DNA of 34,509 bases from the IMG/VR virus record IMGVR_UViG_3300046000_001033, positions 1 through 34,509 of that record; one strand, written 5' to 3'. Below are positions 20,654-30,466 of this stretch, piece by piece; the stretch's first letter is position 1, and each line of letters begins with the position of its first letter. The translations under genes and the position numbers were made by a program. The notes below the pieces were generated by a model. The model did not search any database. It had not been told where the DNA came from and saw only the letters and a list, made by a program, of their open reading frames with translations. The DNA is from a virus.

Positions 20654-22320
20654 TATGCTATCAATCCAAAGTTACGCAGAATATTATTTGCATATCCTGC
20701 AGCGGTTTCTAGGGCATTTGATGTCTCACCCCAACGTGGGTCCTTCTTAAGAGCACGTTCAAAATCAGTCAAGTTCATTGCTCCTTTGTTTCCGTTATTC
20801 TTAAGTGCCATTTGAATAGTTGGATTTAATGAATCAATTTGTGATTCTGGTATTTCTAGAATCTGACGCATTGTGTATTTATAGTTGGCAGATAAATCGT
20901 CTAGGTCAACATCTTCAGATAGAACATCTGATAGGTTAGAATAAGTAGCCTTAGATATAGCAAGTAATTTTGCATTAATTTTACTTGTATCTTTATCATT
21001 GTTTCGATATGATGTTGATACATATTTTAAAGCATCTTTATTACTTAATGTTATGCCATACCTCTTAGCATAGGCTAGTGTACTATTAACATCTTGAGCA
21101 GCCTTGCTACCACCTTTTAGTACTACATCAATATCAGAGCCATCAAGTGCTTTACCAGCAATACCACGTTGTAGTTGAAGTATATCTTCAGCATCTAACT
21201 GATACTCACCAGTAACTCTTCTTGAACTACCACCAGAATCTGTTTCAGTTTGAGTAGTAACCTGAGCATTTTTCTTTTCTAATGCCCTTAATTGTTTGTA
21301 GTATCTTTTCTGTTCCTCGTCTGAAGCACTTCTGCCTACATACTCCATAAAAAATCTATTTAGGTCAGACTCTGCTTCATCTACTTTAGTTACATATTCA
21401 TCGTAAGATACTTGAGGTCCACCTACACCTGAATCTTTAAGGTCCTCTTGTATATAATTAAAGAATGATTTTGGCTCAATGTTATTTTTATTAGTCTCTA
21501 AGTCATTTACCATTGCCTTAGTATGTTTTTGTAAAGCATATGCTAGTGCTTCGCCAAAACTCTTACTAGTAGTATCAAGTCTATTGTAATCGTTTTGAGG
21601 GATTCTAAGACCAGCATTTCTTAAGTCATCAAACAAACCCTTAAGCCCACGAGGGGACTTAATAGAATCTTGTATAACTCTTCTTCTTACTCCATCAAAA
21701 TCAGATGTAGAAGGTGCATAATCATTAACAAGTTGGCCAGCCTTTTCTTTCATAAACAATGGAACTCTAGTTTGAGGTCCTATGTATATATACTGTCGAA
21801 CTTGGCTATCACCTTCAGTACCACTAACCCAACTACTACCATCTTCAGGGTTAACTGTTACTCTTAAACCTTTAGCATTAACATCTTTTACAAACTCATT
21901 ATCACCAGCATATTGCTCATTGCCAACAGTACCACCAGTTGCAGTTATCTGTGCATCTTGTAATGCTTTAATTTCTGCTTCTAATTTTTTGGCTTTATCT
22001 CTTTGAAGAGTATCTTGTGCAGTCTTTAATTCTTTTTTCTTATTTTCAATTTCTTTAGTTCTTTTGTCTTGTTTCTCAGCATCTGATATTGCAGACAATT
22101 CAGTATCAATTGAACTTATTTCAGCAATACGTGCTTGAACCTGAGCATCTAATCTATCTAATTCAGCCTTTGCTATCTTGTATCTTCTGTCATCGTTACC
22201 ATCATCCCAAATAGCCATCTGATTGCGTTGCAACTCCATGCTTGCAGCATCACGGGAATTTAATGCTTTGAGACCTCTTTGCTTGTCTCTTAACTCACGT
22301 TGTTTTTTTGATTCAGCCAT
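20653..22320 (-). CDS. internal virion protein with N-terminal coiled coil
   Basis: A 555-residue protein. Residues about 1-125 form a Glu/Lys/Gln-rich coiled coil (IAKAELDRLDAQVQARIAEI, then KKKELKTAQDTLQRDKAKKL). Later parts are helical, with YVTKVDEAESDLNRFFMEYV, then KRYYKQLRALEKKNAQVTTQ around 330. The end (DPRWGETSNALETAAGYANN) resembles segments of other large phage proteins. It is coupled at both ends by TAATG. It probably builds the inner core with the 432- and 1724-residue proteins and may be ejected with DNA. No enzymatic motif is apparent, and the N-terminal coiled coil is the clearest feature. Confidence 0.65.
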   Translation of the reverse strand: MAESKKQRELRDKQRGLKALNSRDAASMELQRNQMAIWDDGNDDRRYKIAKAELDRLDAQVQARIAEISSIDTELSAISDAEKQDKRTKEIENKKKELKTAQDTLQRDKAKKLEAEIKALQDAQITATGGTVGNEQYAGDNEFVKDVNAKGLRVTVNPEDGSSWVSGTEGDSQVRQYIYIGPQTRVPLFMKEKAGQLVNDYAPSTSDFDGVRRRVIQDSIKSPRGLKGLFDDLRNAGLRIPQNDYNRLDTTSKSFGEALAYALQKHTKAMVNDLETNKNNIEPKSFFNYIQEDLKDSGVGGPQVSYDEYVTKVDEAESDLNRFFMEYVGRSASDEEQKRYYKQLRALEKKNAQVTTQTETDSGGSSRRVTGEYQLDAEDILQLQRGIAGKALDGSDIDVVLKGGSKAAQDVNSTLAYAKRYGITLSNKDALKYVSTSYRNNDKDTSKINAKLLAISKATYSNLSDVLSEDVDLDDLSANYKYTMRQILEIPESQIDSLNPTIQMALKNNGNKGAMNLTDFERALKKDPRWGETSNALETAAGYANNILRNFGLIA

Positions 22321-25300
22321 TAGTATCCTTTGTATGCTTTAGCGGTATAAGTATCACGGGAGTAGTAACCAAGAATTGATTTAAATATTGCTCTGCTTGC
22401 CTCAGTTAAAATAGCATCTCCACTACTTAGGCTTGCAATCAAGTTCTCTACTTCATTCTTGAAATTTCTTTTAATATCAGCAAAGTTCTCTGCCTCACGA
22501 AGTGAAGCATCGTTAGACAAAGATACAAACTGACGGATTCTAGATGTAACCATTGCTAGTCTCTGACGTGTTCCAATTGGCATACTAACAGATGAGTCTT
22601 TAATTATTTCTTCAAGATTAGATAGCATGTTTAGTTCTGTTGCTACCTCATTACCACCAGCCACAAGTGCTGCTTCTAGTAGTGGATTAGACATCTTAAG
22701 TAAAGCACGTTGTCTTGTTGATTCAGCAATCTTTGCGGTACGAGCAGTAATGCTAGGTGTTGACTTCAAGAATTCTTTTTCTTCTTTACCAATATCGTAA
22801 TAGGCTTGCTTATCTTTAGCCACCAAAACATCTAGGTAGTATGCATCTAAAGACTTATCTTTAAGTAATCCTGCTGCTTCCAGATATGCATATGTAGGGG
22901 CATCAAATTCACCAACATGAGGTGCAAATATCCAGGCTGCCTCACCATACTTTTTAACAATGCTTTCATTCTGTATAGCCCAAGACTTAACAGCCTTAGT
23001 CTTTTGAATGACTACGTTAGTTTGCTTCTCGTTACGAGCAACTGTATAAATTAACTTACCTGGATTCTTACCCACAAATGTAGCAACTGCTAACTCATAT
23101 GGGTCTTGAATATCACCCTTATACTTCTGAGTCACTGCATTTACTAGGTCATAAAACTCTGGGCGTAATCCTGTTATGCCAACCTCTTTAAGGTAATCTG
23201 GAAGATTAACACTCTCTTGAACTGATGGTGCTATTGGTGAGAATAGACCAAGAATGTTACGCATTACAACTACGTTGTGAGCAGATATTCTAATTTGCTT
23301 TAAGTAGTTATACTTATCCTGTGCTGATGCATTAGGGTCTAAGTACTTAGCCATATCTTCATCGGTATTAAAGGCTTGATTGTAGGCAATAGCCTGCATA
23401 GCAGCAGTTGATTCTTGCCTATCCTTCTCATCTTTAGGTATTATTGAATATAGTTTTTGCAGTGAAGAAGGAACTAAAGCACGCATTATTGTTACACCAT
23501 CGCCTATATCACCCAAGGCATAGTTGTCTAATTCTTCTGATAACTCTTTTGTTGCTGGTATTTTACCTAGCAAAGACTTCATAGTTATTACGCTTAAGGC
23601 ACCAATAGGTCCAGATAGTGTAGGCATACCAGCATCTGGGCTGAATGAAGGGTTAGCCAAGGTTAGTCTAAATGTAAACTCATTAAACTTTGGTTGTTTG
23701 AAACTCTCTTCACCAGGTCCTAATGCACGTACTGTTCTATCTACAACACCGAATATAACATTATCTGTTGGCATCATGATATACGGTTCGCCATTATTAT
23801 CTTTGTATACACCACCAGCAGCATCTAAACCAAGATGTGTTAAGCGCATACGAAATAAAACTCTAGGTGCTACATCTTTTAGACGATACATTCTGCGCCA
23901 AAAATCCTCAGTAGCACGGTAGTAACGACCAGTATTACGTACTGATACAGCAAAGTTAGTTCTGATATTAGGGTTATCAACAAACTTTAATACAGAATCT
24001 GCTGCTTCTTGAACAGATATTTCTGTTATAAGTTTTTGAGCATGCTGCTTTGTATCTTCTAGTATTGCTGTTTTAACCTTATCGCCTATAACTTTACCAT
24101 CATCTTGATACTCTCTTAATTTATCCGCATAAAGTTTTGCAGCCATTTGTTTTTCTAATGCAGCATAATTTTTGCGTACATCTAGGTACTTAATCATTAC
24201 TACTGGCTGGCGTAGGATACCTGTTACTTGGTTATCCATTAATTCCATCATACCGTTGCCTAGTTTGGCAAAGGCAGTTTCCATATCAGAAATACCTGGA
24301 ATTTCAAGAGTAGTGAACAATTCACCTTTAGGTTGGAATCCTTTAGTTAACTCTTCAAACTCTTCAAAGGTTATTTTTTGTGCTGCTGCTTGAGCCTTGC
24401 TATATATTGTACTTCCAGTATCTAATTCTTCTCTTAGTAATTCATTATGAAGAGATTTAAATTTATTAAATAATCCTTCGTTAAATCCTGTTGCGCTACC
24501 ATGAAAAGCCTGACGCATATCTAATAGAATACGGTCAATTAAAACCTCAGCAATTTCCATATCATCTAGTCCTTGTAGACGCAAAGCACTAGTATGGGCT
24601 GTCATACCTAAGAAACTCTTTAATGCTTCTGGGTCTTTAACTGTATGTGTAATCTTTATATCTAATGAAGGTATTACATCTTCATCAAACTGACTTAGTA
24701 AATTTGTATTCTTTCTTAAACCTACCTGCTCTAATAAACCAATTTTAGCACCAGCAAAATCACGCTCTGTTCTTAAACCTCTACTAAGAAGAAACGCATT
24801 AACTGGGTCAAATTTTGATTTTCCACCAATACCTATAATGTCCTTGGTATTATTATAAAAACGTTGCACAAAGTTTTCAAAGTGAACTATAGAAATACCA
24901 CGACCTGCAAGAGATTGAAGTGAAGCCAAAGTGTCTGTGTCTATTCTTTGACCAGTTTTACCTTGAACTAAACCTGGGAAAAGACCTACGGCTATATCAA
25001 GTTCACTCATTCTAACTAACTGCTCAGTTACTTCGGCTGATTGCCGTCCAACAAGGCTTGCACCTGCAGCAATAGACCTAGTACCTGCAGTTAGATATTG
25101 TGAGTTTAAAGTTAATCCTTGTATTAAGAACTGAACTTCTTGGTCATTTAGTTTACCACTAAGTTTTTCCGTCCTAGATAAAGGTCCAGTTCTAGGTTTG
25201 CCAGTTACCTTATCTATTCCGCGATTTAATGCTCGTGTAATATAGTCAGCCTGGGAAAACTTTCGCTCAAGAGATGTTAAATCTTCAGACTTTTTTCCAA

Positions 25301-27494
25301 TTTTTTTAGCATAATCTTCAATGATTGCTACTCTTGCATCTTTATCATACATATCAGCAGGGGTTTTTCTACCCAATACTCTAGCAATTTTTACTCTTAA
25401 CTGCTCACCACTCTTAGAACCAGAGTATGCTGCAGCAATTCTGCCCATTCTATGACCTTTACGGTCCATGTATGCAAATAAATCTTTAGCAGGTGCTGTT
25501 AAATAATAAATAAAACCTTCATCAATACTGCTTCTTATACCCAAGCGTGGGAAAAGTGTAAAGACAGACCAGAAATTAACAAGCGCACTTGCTTGTGCGC
25601 TTTGAGTAGCGCCACCAAAGAAAGCAGAAACTAACTTTCCTCTGTTTGCTTCATAAGAATACTGTGCTAGTTGTTGGTAATCAAGGGTAGATATAGCACC
25701 ACGCTCTTGAAATGGGTGAATAATACCTTGTGAATCATATTCTAATACATCACCATTTTGTTTAATACCAGACTTAGATAAAACATTATCAAAACCTACA
25801 GGAACACCTAGTTTTTCAGTAACTGCAACTCCTACTGAAGAACCATACTTCTCGTCAAGAGTTTGTTTTATAAATTTTTTACCACTATCTGTTCCATCAA
25901 TTCCCAAACGTTGCATAATTGCAACATCAAGACTACGAAGCATGGCAACTTGGTCGTTTGCATCTGCTGCAATAAACTTAACAGTTAAAGCCTCTGATAA
26001 ATCCTTTGGTAATACCTGACGTGCTGTGTCTCTAAAGACATTTGCAGTTTTAATAGACTGATTATTGTCAATAACATTAAGTTTAATTTCTTTATTTTGT
26101 GGGGTACGTGCTGCAAGAAGAGAAACTTTTTGTTTAATGCTTTTACGAGAAAATTTTACAAAGTCTGATATTTCTGGACCTATTAATGTAGCCTCACGGG
26201 TAGAACCTGCTTTAACAAGTGCCTTTGATATTTCTTCAACTGACTGAGCAATCTCTTTATTTGTTCCAGACCTAGGATTTAAGAAATTACTTAGTGCTTT
26301 TTGAGCACCAGTAGTTAATCTGCGTTGGTTACGTGCAGTTGCTATACCATTGCGGAAGAACTGAGCACCATCAACCCTGCCAGCCATAAACATAGATAGA
26401 TTATCAACATTTGTAAAAACTGTTTGAGCACGACTAGCATTAACAACATTGTTTCTTTCTAAGAAATCAATAGCCTCATCATTATTATAGCCAGGAAAGC
26501 GTCTTTTGATATCATTACGTATTCCAATTTTAGCAATTGTATCTGATTCATCATTAAGTTTCTTAATTGCAGGACCTAGTTGGTCATCCCATAACTTAAC
26601 CACATCTTTGTTATCACGGAATATGTCTCTTACTCCAGCAACACCAAACTGCTCAATAGTCTTACGCATTTGAGTACCAGTTTGGTTAGCCATACCAAGT
26701 ACTCTGCCTTTAATAGCAGCGCTTACACCACCAGTGATATAAGTTAATGGGTCAACTGCAATTTGGTATATAAAATCTATAGGGCCAGAGATACCTTTTA
26801 TCCCAGTAGCACGGCTAATATCTCTACCTGGAGATACCTGTGCAAATTTAACGCCATCCATAACTTGCTGGAATGATTCTGGATTATTATATGCTTCTTC
26901 CAAAGCATCTAGTAATTTTGCGTTTACTGTACCACCAGCAGCAGCAATAATTTCTCCTGGTTTCTTACCAGCAATTAAACCTTTTGCTATCTCTACTTTT
27001 TCAACACCAAAATAATCTTGAGCACTTGCTAATGCACCTTGGTCATAAACTCTGCGCCCATCCCATGCATCACTAAATGATTCTTTGGTAAATAAACCCT
27101 CACCTTGAGAAGCCTGACGTGCTAGTAGGTAAGGTGTGTTAATTACTCTATTAAAAACACCCGCAGTCTTAAATAATAAAACCAATGGACTCTTAAGAAC
27201 ATTGAATCCAGTTTTTATTGCACCAGTAACATAGTTACTAGCACCTGGTTCTGCTAGTTGATAATCTGAATCTGGAAATAAAAACTTTAATTTATCCTGA
27301 GCACTAGGGTCTAGTCCCTCAAATTGTTTACGTGCTTCATCAATAGATAATTGGTTTAGTTTTTTGTTTTTCTCAACAGTCCAACTAAACTGTTCTAATT
27401 GACTTCCTTGTTCCATAGGAATATTTGCAGATTTAGCAGCGGCATAAAGGTTTGGACTAGCCTTGGCTACTATCGGGTTAAGACGATATACCAT
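22320..27494 (-). CDS. giant internal virion protein, ejection-protein-like
   Basis: A 1724-residue protein, 15% of the window, and the largest gene here. No tape-measure-type repeats are seen; it is mostly helices with short loops. The N-terminal 120 residues include LKSPLVLLFKTAGVFNRVIN and a few other hydrophobic segments. The middle has long Lys/Asp/Arg-rich helices, and the C-terminal third has MRLTHLGLDAAGGVY and GPIGALSVITMKSLLGKI. The size matches internal or ejection proteins of short-tailed phages, such as the T7 gp16 type. I do not see a transglycosylase or peptidase motif. It is coupled by TAATG to both neighbours. Confidence 0.65.
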   Translation of the reverse strand: MVYRLNPIVAKASPNLYAAAKSANIPMEQGSQLEQFSWTVEKNKKLNQLSIDEARKQFEGLDPSAQDKLKFLFPDSDYQLAEPGASNYVTGAIKTGFNVLKSPLVLLFKTAGVFNRVINTPYLLARQASQGEGLFTKESFSDAWDGRRVYDQGALASAQDYFGVEKVEIAKGLIAGKKPGEIIAAAGGTVNAKLLDALEEAYNNPESFQQVMDGVKFAQVSPGRDISRATGIKGISGPIDFIYQIAVDPLTYITGGVSAAIKGRVLGMANQTGTQMRKTIEQFGVAGVRDIFRDNKDVVKLWDDQLGPAIKKLNDESDTIAKIGIRNDIKRRFPGYNNDEAIDFLERNNVVNASRAQTVFTNVDNLSMFMAGRVDGAQFFRNGIATARNQRRLTTGAQKALSNFLNPRSGTNKEIAQSVEEISKALVKAGSTREATLIGPEISDFVKFSRKSIKQKVSLLAARTPQNKEIKLNVIDNNQSIKTANVFRDTARQVLPKDLSEALTVKFIAADANDQVAMLRSLDVAIMQRLGIDGTDSGKKFIKQTLDEKYGSSVGVAVTEKLGVPVGFDNVLSKSGIKQNGDVLEYDSQGIIHPFQERGAISTLDYQQLAQYSYEANRGKLVSAFFGGATQSAQASALVNFWSVFTLFPRLGIRSSIDEGFIYYLTAPAKDLFAYMDRKGHRMGRIAAAYSGSKSGEQLRVKIARVLGRKTPADMYDKDARVAIIEDYAKKIGKKSEDLTSLERKFSQADYITRALNRGIDKVTGKPRTGPLSRTEKLSGKLNDQEVQFLIQGLTLNSQYLTAGTRSIAAGASLVGRQSAEVTEQLVRMSELDIAVGLFPGLVQGKTGQRIDTDTLASLQSLAGRGISIVHFENFVQRFYNNTKDIIGIGGKSKFDPVNAFLLSRGLRTERDFAGAKIGLLEQVGLRKNTNLLSQFDEDVIPSLDIKITHTVKDPEALKSFLGMTAHTSALRLQGLDDMEIAEVLIDRILLDMRQAFHGSATGFNEGLFNKFKSLHNELLREELDTGSTIYSKAQAAAQKITFEEFEELTKGFQPKGELFTTLEIPGISDMETAFAKLGNGMMELMDNQVTGILRQPVVMIKYLDVRKNYAALEKQMAAKLYADKLREYQDDGKVIGDKVKTAILEDTKQHAQKLITEISVQEAADSVLKFVDNPNIRTNFAVSVRNTGRYYRATEDFWRRMYRLKDVAPRVLFRMRLTHLGLDAAGGVYKDNNGEPYIMMPTDNVIFGVVDRTVRALGPGEESFKQPKFNEFTFRLTLANPSFSPDAGMPTLSGPIGALSVITMKSLLGKIPATKELSEELDNYALGDIGDGVTIMRALVPSSLQKLYSIIPKDEKDRQESTAAMQAIAYNQAFNTDEDMAKYLDPNASAQDKYNYLKQIRISAHNVVVMRNILGLFSPIAPSVQESVNLPDYLKEVGITGLRPEFYDLVNAVTQKYKGDIQDPYELAVATFVGKNPGKLIYTVARNEKQTNVVIQKTKAVKSWAIQNESIVKKYGEAAWIFAPHVGEFDAPTYAYLEAAGLLKDKSLDAYYLDVLVAKDKQAYYDIGKEEKEFLKSTPSITARTAKIAESTRQRALLKMSNPLLEAALVAGGNEVATELNMLSNLEEIIKDSSVSMPIGTRQRLAMVTSRIRQFVSLSNDASLREAENFADIKRNFKNEVENLIASLSSGDAILTEASRAIFKSILGYYSRDTYTAKAYKGY

Positions 27495-27901
27495 TAGTAC
27501 CCTTCGTCTAGTAAACTTCTATATATTAGTTCAGCCTCACCAGATGGGTCGTATGGTATTAAATTTCTAATTACATCTTGAATTGTGTATGAAGGATTAG
27601 GCAGTCTTGGCTTTGCTTCCGAGCCAGGTCCAGCACCTATATCAACTCCAGAAGTAATGGGTTCATTAGGACGTGCAGTAGGTGCCATTAATGGTGTTGG
27701 CATTTCCATTTGTGGAATTGGATTGCCAGCCATAGGCGCTGCTACTTGGTTGTTATAAGTTTCTTGTCCTTGTCCATATGGTAATCCTGGAACGTAGGTT
27801 GCGGGTTGTGTGCCGCCCCCGTCAGTGCGTTGACTAAGAGCGCCAGGGCCTGATATTGGGGCTGGGTTATTCGGTTTTCTATATCCACCTTGCTGTGCCA
27901 C
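27494..27901 (-). CDS. Pro/Gly-rich structural protein of actinophage type
   Basis: A 135-residue protein. The N-terminal 100 residues are Pro/Gly/Gln-rich and disordered (GGYRKPNNPAPISGPGALSQ, then TYVPGLPYGQGQ). The last 35 (SYTIQDVIRNLIPYDPSGEA to LLDEGY) are a short helix pair. A near-identical start (MAQQGGYR-x-P-x-NPA, then SGPGALS-x-RTDGG) is familiar from actinophage proteins next to portal genes. It may link or recruit virion parts. It starts eight bases after the hydrolase stop and overlaps the giant gene by one base. Confidence 0.75.
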   Translation of the reverse strand: MAQQGGYRKPNNPAPISGPGALSQRTDGGGTQPATYVPGLPYGQGQETYNNQVAAPMAGNPIPQMEMPTPLMAPTARPNEPITSGVDIGAGPGSEAKPRLPNPSYTIQDVIRNLIPYDPSGEAELIYRSLLDEGY

Positions 27902-27909
27902 ACTTCCTC

Positions 27910-28479
27910 CTACTTAGTAAATTGTGTTTTAACATGAACTGGTCCACCGCACCAAACATTATATTGAATTGCTACATGCACTGCTTTCTTAACAGCACCT
28001 GACGCTTTGGCATGTGTTTTTGTTTCTGTTTCCATCATTGCTAATGCGCCAAGGGCTAATCCCCCACCTGCGCCTATTCCGTATAAACCTCTATCATCTC
28101 GCATATATCCATAGTCATCACTAACTTGATATAACTTTCCATTAAAACAAATTAATGCATCCCATCCAGCATCATCATCGTTTTTATTCTTAGGTGCTGG
28201 GTCGTAACCTGCTTCAGTTAGAGTTTGTTTTATAGATGGTAATACTCTAATCATCATAAATCTATCTGGGTCTTGCGTCTTAATTACTTTAGGCGGTTGC
28301 CATAGGTTATTAAGAATATCTCCTGCTATAGCATCACCTGCTACTGCAACTAGATATTCATTAACCTTAACTATCTTATCGCATCCTTTTGCTACATACG
28401 GTTTATCTGTATATGTAGTCATTGAGTCTGCTGCTAAGACAGCCCAACCTTTACCCTGTACACCAACGATTGCAGTCAT
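27910..28479 (-). CDS. proteasome/HslV-like Ntn hydrolase, candidate maturation protease
   Basis: A 189-residue protein of the proteasome-beta/HslV type. After loss of Met1 it would start with Thr, the family nucleophile (TAIVGVQGKGWAVLAADSMT). Counting that Thr as 1, Asp17 (AADS) is in the family position and Lys34 (CDKIVKV) lies one residue from the usual Lys33. GDAIAGDI around 48-55 and GIGAGGGLALGAL around 134-146 match the VAGD and G-S-G-G-x-x-A-like motifs. The C-terminal segment (AVHVAIQYNVWCGGPVHV) has the right shape but lacks the usual Asp and Ser. It sits between the portal and the Pro-rich gene, where a prohead protease would be expected. No ClpX or HslU-type partner is encoded. 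Confidence 0.8.
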   Translation of the reverse strand: MTAIVGVQGKGWAVLAADSMTTYTDKPYVAKGCDKIVKVNEYLVAVAGDAIAGDILNNLWQPPKVIKTQDPDRFMMIRVLPSIKQTLTEAGYDPAPKNKNDDDAGWDALICFNGKLYQVSDDYGYMRDDRGLYGIGAGGGLALGALAMMETETKTHAKASGAVKKAVHVAIQYNVWCGGPVHVKTQFTK

Positions 28480-28493
28480 AGTCCCCTTCTAAT

Positions 28494-30245
28494 TTATCTT
28501 CTTACAACTGTCCTCGCACTTGCACTTGCTTGTCCACTAGCAGTTAAACTAGATAGAAGACTTTGTAATCCGCCACCTTGCTCTGGTTGAGGAGGTAAGC
28601 CTCCTACTGGAGCCGCAACGGGAGCAGGGGACATTTGCTCAACCTGTGGAGCACCAGCAGGAGGTAATTCTTGAGGCTTAAAGATTTGCTCAATAGCATC
28701 TTCAATGGCTACGCCTTTTTGACGTGCCTTGATTACATCAGCAATCTTTACAACTATCTCACTTGGGTCTCCACCCTGTGTTGCAATTTGCGGTATTGCT
28801 TGTGTGTAAGCCTGTAATGAACCAATCAAAGAGTTACGCATCTCTTCAACTTCAATCTTCTCTTGTTCTTGAGTTACGTTAATACCAAATGGTAACTCAC
28901 GCATAACCATATCTTTAGAAATAATCTTAGCGCCTAATGCTTGTAGCATGAAGATAAGTCCCTGCGCTGGGTTAAGACCAGCAAGCATGCCATAGCGAAC
29001 ATCGGCTGAGTAATCCTTCTTAATGTCCTTAGAAGGTTTGTAGTCAATACTGTAAGGGGAACCAGCATCTACACCACGAACTGTCTTCTCAAAATCAAAG
29101 AATGTTTCATCAACTTCAAAACAAAGAGAGATAACATCTTTAAGTGTTGAGGCAAAGATAGCCTGAGCAGATTTAACTTGTGTATCAAAGCCACCCATAA
29201 GTGCTTGCACACCTTGGCCAGTAATAATACTTGCATCAAGATTACCAGTACGTGATTCTGGATAACGAGTACCTATACGTAATTCTTGTTGCAGTAATGA
29301 TTGTTCAGTAAATGCACCATTAGGAATAGGAAGTTCTACACGTCTAACTCCAGCAGGATTATTGGTACGGATAATTGCATCCCCACCAAATTGAATTTCT
29401 TGAACATCGTTAGGAACAACGATTGGTGATTGAACTGATTTCTCTGCTGCTTCCATCGCTAGTAATGCGAACCTGTTACGAAGCAGTTGGATACCTAGAA
29501 CATCATCAAACTGTCCACGCATCTCTCCATCAATAGAGGGACGTTTAGCAACTATTACCATCATTTTACCGAATGGATTAATAGCCTGAGATAAGATTAA
29601 ATTATTGCGACTTGGAATATAAATCAATGATTGGTCTTTATCGTAATAACGAATAAATTCCACTACTGAATTTAAACTCTGGTCGTAGCCATCTCGTCCT
29701 AGAATCTGTGATTCATATTCTGGGAACTGGGCTACTAACTCAGCAATTGTTAATGAGTATCTCTTTGCAAAGGCAATGCAGCGTCCGTAGCGGTCAAATT
29801 CTGGGTAAGCCCCAATTGGACTTTCTACTCTGATACGCGGCAGCCCCGCTTCTTCGTCTAATTCAATTATGAATGGGACGAAACCGAATGTGATGTAATG
29901 GTCTGCACCTGTGTACATCTGCACTTGTAAATCTGAATGAGCAAAATAGTTAGCAGCAATGCGAGTACGCTTATCGGCAAAAGAACGAGCACGGTCAGAG
30001 ACCTGATTAGCGGCCGAGCAGTTAACCGCAGGAAGAGGTGCCATAACTTCTGACAAGTCACGGGCAACAATATCAATAAAATTTGCAACGACATTTGCTT
30101 CTACACCTTCTGGAAAGAAACTAGGATATACGTTTGCAATGTTACCTTTACGGACTGCAAGAACATCTTGTGCTCTGCTATCACGTTCAGAAGAACGCTG
30201 TTTAAGAGAATCAACTCTCGCTGAAATTTGTTGAATACTTAACAA
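28494..30245 (-). CDS. portal protein
   Basis: A 583-residue portal. The N-terminal 100 residues have LDRQA-like start sequences and RIAANYFAHSDLQVQMYTGAD-type helices. Residues about 110-200 form a beta-rich wing (GFVPFIIELDEEAGLPRIRV, ESPIGAYPEFDRYGRCIAFA). The central region (AEKSVQSPIVVPNDVQEIQF) and the stem/crown helices (LNPAQGLIFMLQALGAKIIS) follow. The C-terminal 80 residues are Pro/Gln-rich (QELPPAGAPQVEQ and GGGLQS). The TTG at 30245 is supported by AAGGGTGGG seven bases before it; no ATG in frame lies closer. Size and position after the terminase and small basic genes fit a portal. Confidence 0.85.
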   Translation of the reverse strand: MLSIQQISARVDSLKQRSSERDSRAQDVLAVRKGNIANVYPSFFPEGVEANVVANFIDIVARDLSEVMAPLPAVNCSAANQVSDRARSFADKRTRIAANYFAHSDLQVQMYTGADHYITFGFVPFIIELDEEAGLPRIRVESPIGAYPEFDRYGRCIAFAKRYSLTIAELVAQFPEYESQILGRDGYDQSLNSVVEFIRYYDKDQSLIYIPSRNNLILSQAINPFGKMMVIVAKRPSIDGEMRGQFDDVLGIQLLRNRFALLAMEAAEKSVQSPIVVPNDVQEIQFGGDAIIRTNNPAGVRRVELPIPNGAFTEQSLLQQELRIGTRYPESRTGNLDASIITGQGVQALMGGFDTQVKSAQAIFASTLKDVISLCFEVDETFFDFEKTVRGVDAGSPYSIDYKPSKDIKKDYSADVRYGMLAGLNPAQGLIFMLQALGAKIISKDMVMRELPFGINVTQEQEKIEVEEMRNSLIGSLQAYTQAIPQIATQGGDPSEIVVKIADVIKARQKGVAIEDAIEQIFKPQELPPAGAPQVEQMSPAPVAAPVGGLPPQPEQGGGLQSLLSSLTASGQASASARTVVRR

Positions 30246-30259
30246 TTAATTACCCACCC

Positions 30260-30466
30260 TTATTTGTATTGTTCAGGAAATGCGATTTTTCTTAACTCTG
30301 CAATTCTTTCACGAGACGGTCTTCCACCCTCTGCTTCTAGTTCTCTTTCTCTTTTATTTGCTGCACCACGAATTTGATAAGTTTTTTGTTTAGGAGTAAT
30401 TTTCTTTTTCTTTGTAGCCTTCTTAACAGCCTTAACACCTTTAACAATTTTCTTAGGGTTAACCAT
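30260..30466 (-). CDS. 68-residue Lys-rich protein
   Basis: Start at ATG 30466, which overlaps the upstream stop by one base (TAATG); a TTG at 30472 in frame is less likely. The product begins MVNPKKIVKGVKAVKKATKK and continues with KRERELEAEGGRPSRERIAE and a short helix. It shares the M-[AV]-NP-x-K-x-V-K start with its neighbours at 31433-31831 and 31832-32242. The excess of Lys/Arg suggests DNA or acidic-protein binding. Function unknown; possibly packaged. Confidence 0.75.
   Translation of the reverse strand: MVNPKKIVKGVKAVKKATKKKKITPKQKTYQIRGAANKRERELEAEGGRPSRERIAELRKIAFPEQYK

Noticed and set aside
23524-23922. 132-residue plus-strand frame
   Set aside because: Antisense to the giant virion gene; a long gene with few stops on its complement gives such frames by chance.
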